Positions 7,401 through 10,329 of a stretch of 10,329 bases of DNA are shown here, piece by piece (within the stretch, counting starts at the first letter, position 1; each line of letters starts with the position of its first letter). Position numbers and translations under genes: made by a program. This DNA comes from Actinomycetes bacterium (GTDB taxonomy: Bacteria > Actinomycetota > Acidimicrobiia > Acidimicrobiales > Bog-793), in assembly GCA_021785095.1 (NCBI GenBank), contig JAJYGM010000355.1, forward strand, positions 1 to 10,329. The letters run 5' to 3'. Under the pieces are notes generated by a model that saw only the letters and a list, made by a program, of their open reading frames with translations, had not been told where the DNA came from and made no database searches.

Positions 7401-7947
7401 CGCCTTCGCGGCGGGCGGCGGCTACATCGACAGCACGACCACGAACAGCTCCGGCTCCTACTCGATCGCCAGCCTGCCCCCCGGGAGCGGGACCGTGAAG
7501 CTGCGCTACTCGGACTGCACGGGCACGGGTACCTGGGCGACGGCATGGGACGGGAGCTCCGGTGGGCTCGCGGTCGACTTCACCGCCGCTGTGGCCATCT
7601 CGGTGACGAGCGGCGGTACGACGAGCGAGGGCACGACGGTCCTCGAAGCCGCCGGGTTCGTCTCGGGAACCGTCACGGCCGCCTCGGGCGGCGCCACCAT
7701 CCCGAACGTCTGTGTCCTCGCCTACTCCTCCAACGACGACTTCATCGCCATCACGACGACCAGCTCGACCGGCGCCTACACCCTCGGCGGCCTTCCGGCC
7801 GGGACGCTCCAGCTCTACTTCGAGCCGTGCGGCACGGCGGTCGCCTACAACCCGCAGTGGTACGGAGGGTCCTCGACCTTCCCGGGAACAGGCGTCGCCG
7901 TCAGCTCGGGCACGACGACGGCGAACATCGATGCGCAGCTCTCCTGA
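4489..7947 (+). CDS. Large secreted modular protein with choice-of-anchor-D-like module and four Cys-paired repeats
   Basis: The 1152-residue product starts with a signal peptide (basic start, hydrophobic stretch about 17-34, cleavage near ASA in the upper 30s). A Pro/Ser/His/Arg-rich linker runs to about 130. Residues about 134-629 form a conserved extracellular domain seen in many bacterial secreted proteins, recognisable by WPPDTEGAVG (154-163), YYVQWVN and GDYPKISVWPDAYY; its function is unknown and a beta-propeller-like fold is only a guess. Residues 632-747 resemble choice-of-anchor D/HYDIN-type Ig modules (SPSSVSFGDLQ...). Four repeats of about 100 residues follow (749-848, 849-949, 950-1055, 1056-1152), resembling carboxypeptidase regulatory-like beta-sandwiches. 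Each starts G-x-x-x-G-x-V-T and carries two cysteines 38-41 residues apart (766/804, 868/907, 969/1010, 1075/1114). No membrane anchor follows, so release into the medium or non-covalent surface binding is likely. Confidence 0.87.
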   Translation: MHQRSAVTGVVGLRWRPVALVLAGVLCASGMLPTLASATVEAPHHAHPSPPSRHRPGHLVVRRDAGHDESAPLSSIVPAAVGQSGATNRSVPPPLRHLTPTRSNSARHGRDPLLETASPGLRRTATAAAGIVAPTPGVGFPGVSNADNGATAVWPPDTEGAVGLQYYVQWVNVSFAVYDKATGALVYGPVLGNTLWSNFPAAGGVCQTSNQGDPIVKYDALANRWLFAQLTYSGNGTGPGYECMAVSATSNPLGQYYRYAFEISPTDFGDYPKISVWPDAYYLTVNQFNGSTYDGPAVFALQRSAMLSGQPAVSVEASLPTTYFSLLPADLDGTTPPPSTPTGGVLSPTPEYLASVATSSTSDKSIYLWTFDVDTTWATSGNKSTFSGPVTLTTAPYAPDYCVSGGALTTACVPQEGTKNVLDSLGDRVMYRLAYRNFGSYQSLVLNDTVNVSATGNQGEIGWYEVRNPSMPLGPLQNNESTDCGTGGTQYVCIYQQGTFGGVSGQSSPPFPSDAQRFMGSIAMDHVGDIGLGYSVSSSSMYPSIGYSGQTVGSTLGQMNVAETEMKAGGGYQNGSRSNQPYRWGDYSSLETDPANDCVFWYTNEYYTAADTNSLYWSTWIGSFSFPGCTTPEVALSPSSVSFGDLQQQASVTKPVTISNPGSAPLDVSDVALAGPQSADFSFTSPGNSTGGPFSAFTIAPNSSATVDVTLTAPASAVGDVSATLEATTNGSAAVQDVGLSGAVVAPPGTIAGSVTSGGSGLPGICVTAYETSDRYAGSTQTNSSGAYSLGEEPGQYRLRFSPCNASGASYGTQWWTSSGATNDFSTAGDVAVSSSAQTTANMTLSAAGSITGTVTSASTAGTLENICVSAYTSGRSAAGSAVTGALGTYTLGGLAPGSYGGGFSDCSGSGYATMWYSATGAVAGVSQATAVTVASGLSSPASVVLNLAGSVSGTVTSPTTGIPVSGICVGAFAAGGGYIDSTTTNSSGSYSIASLPPGSGTVKLRYSDCTGTGTWATAWDGSSGGLAVDFTAAVAISVTSGGTTSEGTTVLEAAGFVSGTVTAASGGATIPNVCVLAYSSNDDFIAITTTSSTGAYTLGGLPAGTLQLYFEPCGTAVAYNPQWYGGSSTFPGTGVAVSSGTTTANIDAQLS

Positions 7948-7948
7948 G

Positions 7949-7963
7949 CGCCGGAGGCCGGCG
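7949..7963. terminator. GC hairpin between two convergent genes (possible bidirectional terminator)
   Basis: CGCCGG-AGG-CCGGCG has perfect 6-bp arms and a three-base loop, starting one base after the secreted-protein stop. It also lies downstream of the lasso precursor gene on the other strand, so it could end transcription both ways. There is no T tract on either side. Confidence 0.4.
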
Positions 7964-7996
7964 GGAGGCGGCCGCTCCGGGCACCCAGGCGGCGGG

Positions 7997-8152
7997 TCAG
8001 AGGCTGGTGCCTGAGGTGTCGAGCTGCGAGCCGCCCCCGCCACCGCCGGTGAGCTCCTCCAGCGTGCCGAGCTCCTCGACGCGAGGCGGCACGTACGGAC
8101 GGCGCTCGGGACCCTCGGCGGCGGCCGGCGTCTCTGATGAAGGCGATGGCAC
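7997..8152 (-). CDS. Lasso peptide precursor (A gene), 51 residues
   Basis: A GTG at 8152 opens a 51-codon frame ending in TGA at 7999-7997, opposite in strand to the processing genes. The product has a leader of 36 residues and a predicted core of 15. The leader carries Y20-V-P-P23-R-V25-E-E-L-G29-T-L31-E-E-L-T35-G-G37, which fits the lasso leader pattern YxxPx(L/V)xxxGx(F/L)xxxTxG at every spacing; the YxxP part is what the B1 protein binds. With the conserved Thr at position -2, the core is GGGGGSQLDTSGTSL. Gly1 is the ring amine and Asp9 the ring acid, giving a nine-residue macrolactam and a six-residue tail. Residues 2-18 are a Pro/Ser/Ala/Glu-rich extension. GTG 8152 is the only plausible start; a weak AGGA lies nine bases upstream, and a promoter (8161-8189) would give an almost leaderless transcript. 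Identification is strong because of the adjacent B1, B2 and C genes. Confidence 0.9.
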   Translation of the reverse strand: MPSPSSETPAAAEGPERRPYVPPRVEELGTLEELTGGGGGGSQLDTSGTSL

Positions 8153-8160
8153 CGCCGTCG

Positions 8161-8189
8161 ATCCTACGCCCGCCCCATCCCCGGGTGAA
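8161..8189 (-). promoter_or_regulatory. Candidate promoter of the lasso precursor gene
   Basis: On the minus strand TTCACC (8189-8184) and TAGGAT (8166-8161) are separated by exactly 17 bases. The -10 ends eight bases before GTG 8152, so transcription would start at or just before the start codon, giving a leaderless or near-leaderless message, which is common in actinobacteria. The same bases upstream of B1 show no comparable promoter in the other direction. Confidence 0.45.
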
Positions 8190-8204
8190 CGGCAACAGCG
8201 GCCC

Positions 8205-8465
8205 CGCTACGCCGTCCCTGCGGGCGTCGTCTACGAGGTGCTCGGGGACGAGGCGGTCGTGCTCGACATCGAGCGGGGCACCTACTTCAAGCTGAACGAG
8301 ACGGCAGCGATCGCCTACGGCGGTCTCGACGAGGCGGGGGTCCCCGGCGAGGCGGTGGCGAGGATCGTCGGCCGCTACGACGTGGAGGAGGAAGCCGCCG
8401 AGCGCGACGTGTCCGAGCTCGTGAGGTCGCTCCTCGCGGCCGGGCTGCTGCGGCCGGTCAGATGA
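8205..8465 (+). CDS. Lasso peptide B1 protein (PqqD-like RiPP recognition element); start codon unresolved
   Basis: From 8205 the frame encodes about 86 residues of a PqqD-like fold: RYAVPAGVVYEVLGDEAVVLDIERGTYFKLNETA, a helical middle, then DVSELVRSLLAAGLLRP. In split lasso systems this small protein binds the YxxP leader segment and presents the precursor to the B2 peptidase. Length and the strand pattern (EAVVLDIERGTYFKLN) are typical. The stop overlaps the B2 start as ATGA. The start is a problem: no ATG or GTG lies in frame between GTG 8064, inside the opposite-strand precursor gene, and GTG 8238, inside the domain. The coordinate given is where the domain becomes recognisable, not a start codon. 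GTG 8185 would suit, but is one base out of frame; one more C in the CCCC run at 8202-8205 would join it to the domain. Confidence 0.82.
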   Translation, partial: RYAVPAGVVYEVLGDEAVVLDIERGTYFKLNETAAIAYGGLDEAGVPGEAVARIVGRYDVEEEAAERDVSELVRSLLAAGLLRPVR

Positions 8466-8920
8466 CCGGTGGGATGAGGCTCGCCCTGTCCCTCCCGCGC
8501 ACGCTCCTGGCCGTGCTCGCCGTCGAGGTCGGGCTCCGCCGCTCGCAGCTCGAGCGGACCGCCAGGCTCCTCGGCGTGCCACTGCAGCTGGAGCCGGCCT
8601 CGCCGCACGAGCGCGCCGGGGCAGTTCCCGAGGCCGAGCTGGCCCGGGCGGCGCGCCTCGCCGGAGCCGCCGTCAGGCGGATGCCCGTGCCCGACAGCTG
8701 CCTGCGGCGCTCGCTCGTCGCCGGCCACCTCCTGCGCCGCCATCACCCGTCGCTCAGGCTCGGCGCCACCGACGGGCCGGGACCGCACCGCGGCCACGCC
8801 TGGATCGAGCTCCCGTCCGGCCAGACGCTCGGAGCACGAGACGGGGTGAGGCCGTTCAGCAGAGGCACACGCAGCACGCGCGGCACCTTTGACATACCTG
8901 ACTCACGCGAGCCCGGCTGA
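8462..8920 (+). CDS. Lasso peptide B2 protein (transglutaminase-like leader peptidase)
   Basis: The 152-residue protein matches the lasso B2 family, a cysteine protease of transglutaminase fold that removes the leader peptide. An N-terminal helical part (about 5-75) precedes the catalytic core: the Cys80 motif DSCLRRSLVAGHLLRR and the His112 motif GHAWIELPSG. The acidic third member is probably Asp127, but this is less clear. Length is normal for the stand-alone B2 of actinobacterial split systems, as against fused B proteins of proteobacteria. The ATG overlaps the B1 stop (ATGA) and the next gene starts directly after its TGA, so B1, B2 and C are probably one translationally coupled unit. 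It should cut the precursor encoded at 7997-8152 after the Thr-Gly pair. The C-terminal 20 residues are rich in Arg, Thr and Ser and are not conserved in the family. Confidence 0.9.
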   Translation: MTGGMRLALSLPRTLLAVLAVEVGLRRSQLERTARLLGVPLQLEPASPHERAGAVPEAELARAARLAGAAVRRMPVPDSCLRRSLVAGHLLRRHHPSLRLGATDGPGPHRGHAWIELPSGQTLGARDGVRPFSRGTRSTRGTFDIPDSREPG

Positions 8921-10329
8921 GTGCAGCGCACCGGCGTCGCCAACGTCTTCGCCTACCACGACGAGCGGCCGGAGGTGCTGGAGGCGCTCGAGCGAGCGAT
9001 CGCCTCGTCCGGCTGGTCGACCCACATCGTGCGCCCGGCGCAGGACTGGCTGCTGGCGGAGTCGGTGCTGCCGGGCTCGCCGTCGCCGGCGCAACTGCGT
9101 GAGGCGGGCCTTGGCGTGGCCGAGGGCGCCCACGAGCTCTGCCGCAGCACGAAGTCACCGCCGGAGGTGCGCGAGCTCGCGCTCGACCAGCCCGGACGCC
9201 TCGCGACCCTTCCCGGCGACTTCGGCTTCGTCGCCATCGGAGACGGGCGGGCAGCAGCCGTCCGGTCCTGCGGCGGCCGCGTGCCTTTCTACGTGTGGCA
9301 CGGAGGGCGAGCCGGACGAGCCGGACGAGCCGGCCCGCCACGGCGGCTTGCGATCGCCACCCGCCTCACCGACCTCGTCCGCTTCCTGCCGGCCGGGCCC
9401 GAGGTCGGGCCCGAGCTCGAGCTCGACCCGCTCGTCTGGGGCATCTGGTCCGCCGGTCTCGGGCTCGCCCCCGAGCACCGCAGCCTGTACCGCGACGTGG
9501 TCGCCGTCCCGCGGGGCCACGCCGCCGTATGGCAGGACGGCGCGCTGGAGGTCCACCGGTACTTCGACCCCTCCCCCACCAGGTGGCCCGAGCCGACGGC
9601 GGCAAGCGCCCGCGAGCACGCCGTCGAGCTGAGGGACCTGCTGCTCGGATCGCTCGAGGACGACCTCGACCCGTCGGGCGGGAACCTGCTGACCCTCAGC
9701 GGCGGCGTCGACTCGTCGTCGCTCGGGGCGCTCGCGGCGGGCCGGCTCGGGCTGCCGGTCACGAGCCTGTCGTTCGTCCCCGAACAGCCAGAAGCGCGCC
9801 TGCGCGAGACCCGCTACATCGACCACCTCACCGCTGCTGTGAACATCGAGCGCCGTTTCGTAGAGCCCCTCTCGCGAAGGCGGATGTGCGAGCTCGCCAC
9901 GAAGGCCCCACCCGTCTGCGTGCCGGTGCTGCACCCGGCGCTCTGCGCGCTCCCCGCTGTCACAGACGAGTGCGAGGTGTCGGTCCTGTTCGGGGGCGAG
10001 TACGCCGACGAGGTGTGCGGCTCGTACGTCACCCTCCCGGACTGGGCGCTCGCGATGGGGCCGGCCGGCCTCCCGCGCATCCTCGGGAAGCTCCCGACAG
10101 GCCGCAAGGATGTTCTGCGCTGGGCCGCCTGGCAGTTGCTGTGGCCCCTCGGGAAGCCGAGGATCGCCTGGCCGAGAGACCTCCCCGAGTTCGTGAGGCC
10201 GGACGTGCGGGCGGAGTACCGCGAGTGGCGACGGGACCATCTCCGCGCCGCAGCCGGGGCACCCCGACCGTGGCGCTTCCTCGACCTGTGGTCCGAACAG
10301 GACGGCTACGTCGCCATGAACTGGGAGGC
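8921..10329 (+). CDS. Lasso cyclase (C protein), asparagine-synthetase-like; incomplete at the window edge
   Basis: GTG 8921 follows the B2 stop with no gap (TGAGTG), and 469 codons stay open to the right edge. The N-terminal half (about 1-225) has a degenerate class II glutaminase fold (GDFGFVAIGDG near 99-109, then RLAIATRLTDLVRFL and LYRDVVAVPRGH). It lacks the Cys2 nucleophile of true glutamine amidotransferases, beginning MQRTG. The C-terminal half is the ATP-binding synthetase domain: the pyrophosphate loop SGGVDSS (260-266) and FGGEYADEVCG (357-367), the counterpart of the GEGADE motif in asparagine synthetase. In lasso pathways this enzyme adenylates the ring Asp/Glu side chain and closes the macrolactam with the N-terminal amine, here probably Asp9 and Gly1 of the precursor at 7997-8152. 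Family members usually run to about 550-620 residues, so roughly 80-150 residues are missing on the right. A GRA repeat interrupts residues 128-138. Confidence 0.92.
   Translation, partial: MQRTGVANVFAYHDERPEVLEALERAIASSGWSTHIVRPAQDWLLAESVLPGSPSPAQLREAGLGVAEGAHELCRSTKSPPEVRELALDQPGRLATLPGDFGFVAIGDGRAAAVRSCGGRVPFYVWHGGRAGRAGRAGPPRRLAIATRLTDLVRFLPAGPEVGPELELDPLVWGIWSAGLGLAPEHRSLYRDVVAVPRGHAAVWQDGALEVHRYFDPSPTRWPEPTAASAREHAVELRDLLLGSLEDDLDPSGGNLLTLSGGVDSSSLGALAAGRLGLPVTSLSFVPEQPEARLRETRYIDHLTAAVNIERRFVEPLSRRRMCELATKAPPVCVPVLHPALCALPAVTDECEVSVLFGGEYADEVCGSYVTLPDWALAMGPAGLPRILGKLPTGRKDVLRWAAWQLLWPLGKPRIAWPRDLPEFVRPDVRAEYREWRRDHLRAAAGAPRPWRFLDLWSEQDGYVAMNWE
9309..9334. repeat. Nine-base tandem repeat inside the lasso cyclase gene
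   Basis: GAGCCGGAC occurs twice in full (9309-9317, 9318-9326) and a third time in part (9327-9334). In the cyclase frame it encodes G-R-A repeated three times in a loop of the N-terminal domain. It keeps the reading frame and looks like a small replication-slippage expansion. Confidence 0.7.

Noticed and set aside
8137..8293. ATG 8137 or 8146 as start of a small plus-strand gene.
   Set aside because: The frame loses the B1 domain, ends within it at a TGA, and encodes a Ser/Arg/Pro-rich string; there is no good ribosome site. It is of interest only as the frame an indel could join to B1.
7233..8465. A 410-codon plus-strand frame ending with the B1 domain, read as one protein.
   Set aside because: Its first 240 codons overlap the secreted protein in another frame and are Arg-rich shadow sequence; only the last part (from about 8205) is a real domain.
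9155..10240. A 361-codon minus-strand frame and a 247-codon plus-strand frame (8889-9632) overlapping the cyclase.
   Set aside because: The GTG-started frame from 8921 carries the asparagine-synthetase motifs and runs through both; the others are shadows.
1..10329. CRISPR arrays, tRNA or rRNA genes, insertion sequences, attachment sites.
   Set aside because: I looked for repeat-spacer patterns, cloverleaf ends, transposase motifs and long terminal inverted repeats and saw none; only short palindromes and the two small tandem repeats reported were found.

Overview
The window is very GC-rich, with short intergenic gaps, GTG starts and actinobacterial-type protein families (a CutR/CutB-like pair, a degenerate LPxTG-type surface protein, an actinobacterial-style lasso peptide locus). 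It most likely comes from a high-GC actinobacterium. I cannot place it to genus, and the sequence carries no rRNA or tRNA to help.

Layout. (1) Positions 1-1046: the start of a molybdenum hydroxylase operon on the minus strand, with the FAD subunit (coxM type) followed by the first codons of the iron-sulfur subunit (coxS type). The latter reads into an in-frame TAG close to the window edge. (2) 1047-2030: a divergent LysR-family regulator, the same arrangement as cutR-cutBCA in mycobacteria. The 87-base gap holds a plausible promoter for coxM and a 14-bp palindrome over its -35 box. (3) 2183-2995: a secreted surface protein with an Ig-like domain, a low-complexity stalk and a C-terminal membrane anchor. 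It has its own promoter and a palindrome over the -10. (4) 3090-4346: a UDP-N-acetylhexosamine 6-dehydrogenase for surface polysaccharide precursors, preceded by a heptanucleotide tandem repeat. (5) 4489-7947: a 1152-residue secreted modular protein with a choice-of-anchor-D-like module and four Cys-paired repeats.

(6) 7997-10329: a lasso peptide gene cluster, the most interesting part of the window. Three plus-strand genes encode a PqqD-like leader-binding protein (B1), a transglutaminase-like leader peptidase (B2) and an asparagine-synthetase-like lasso cyclase (C, running off the right edge). They are tightly packed (ATGA overlap, then TGAGTG). A short GTG-started gene on the opposite strand, 7997-8152, encodes a 51-residue precursor. 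It matches the lasso leader pattern YxxPx(L/V)xxxGx(F/L)xxxTxG at every spacing. Its predicted core, GGGGGSQLDTSGTSL, places Gly1 and Asp9 for a nine-residue macrolactam ring. The glycine-rich ring and the lack of any aromatic or other large plug residue are unusual.

How the parts work together: B1 should bind the leader, B2 cut it after the Thr-Gly pair, and C activate Asp9 and close the ring on the N-terminal glycine. Transport or isopeptidase genes, if present, lie beyond the window. The other genes (surface proteins, sugar nucleotide dehydrogenase, molybdenum hydroxylase) show no obvious functional tie to the cluster.
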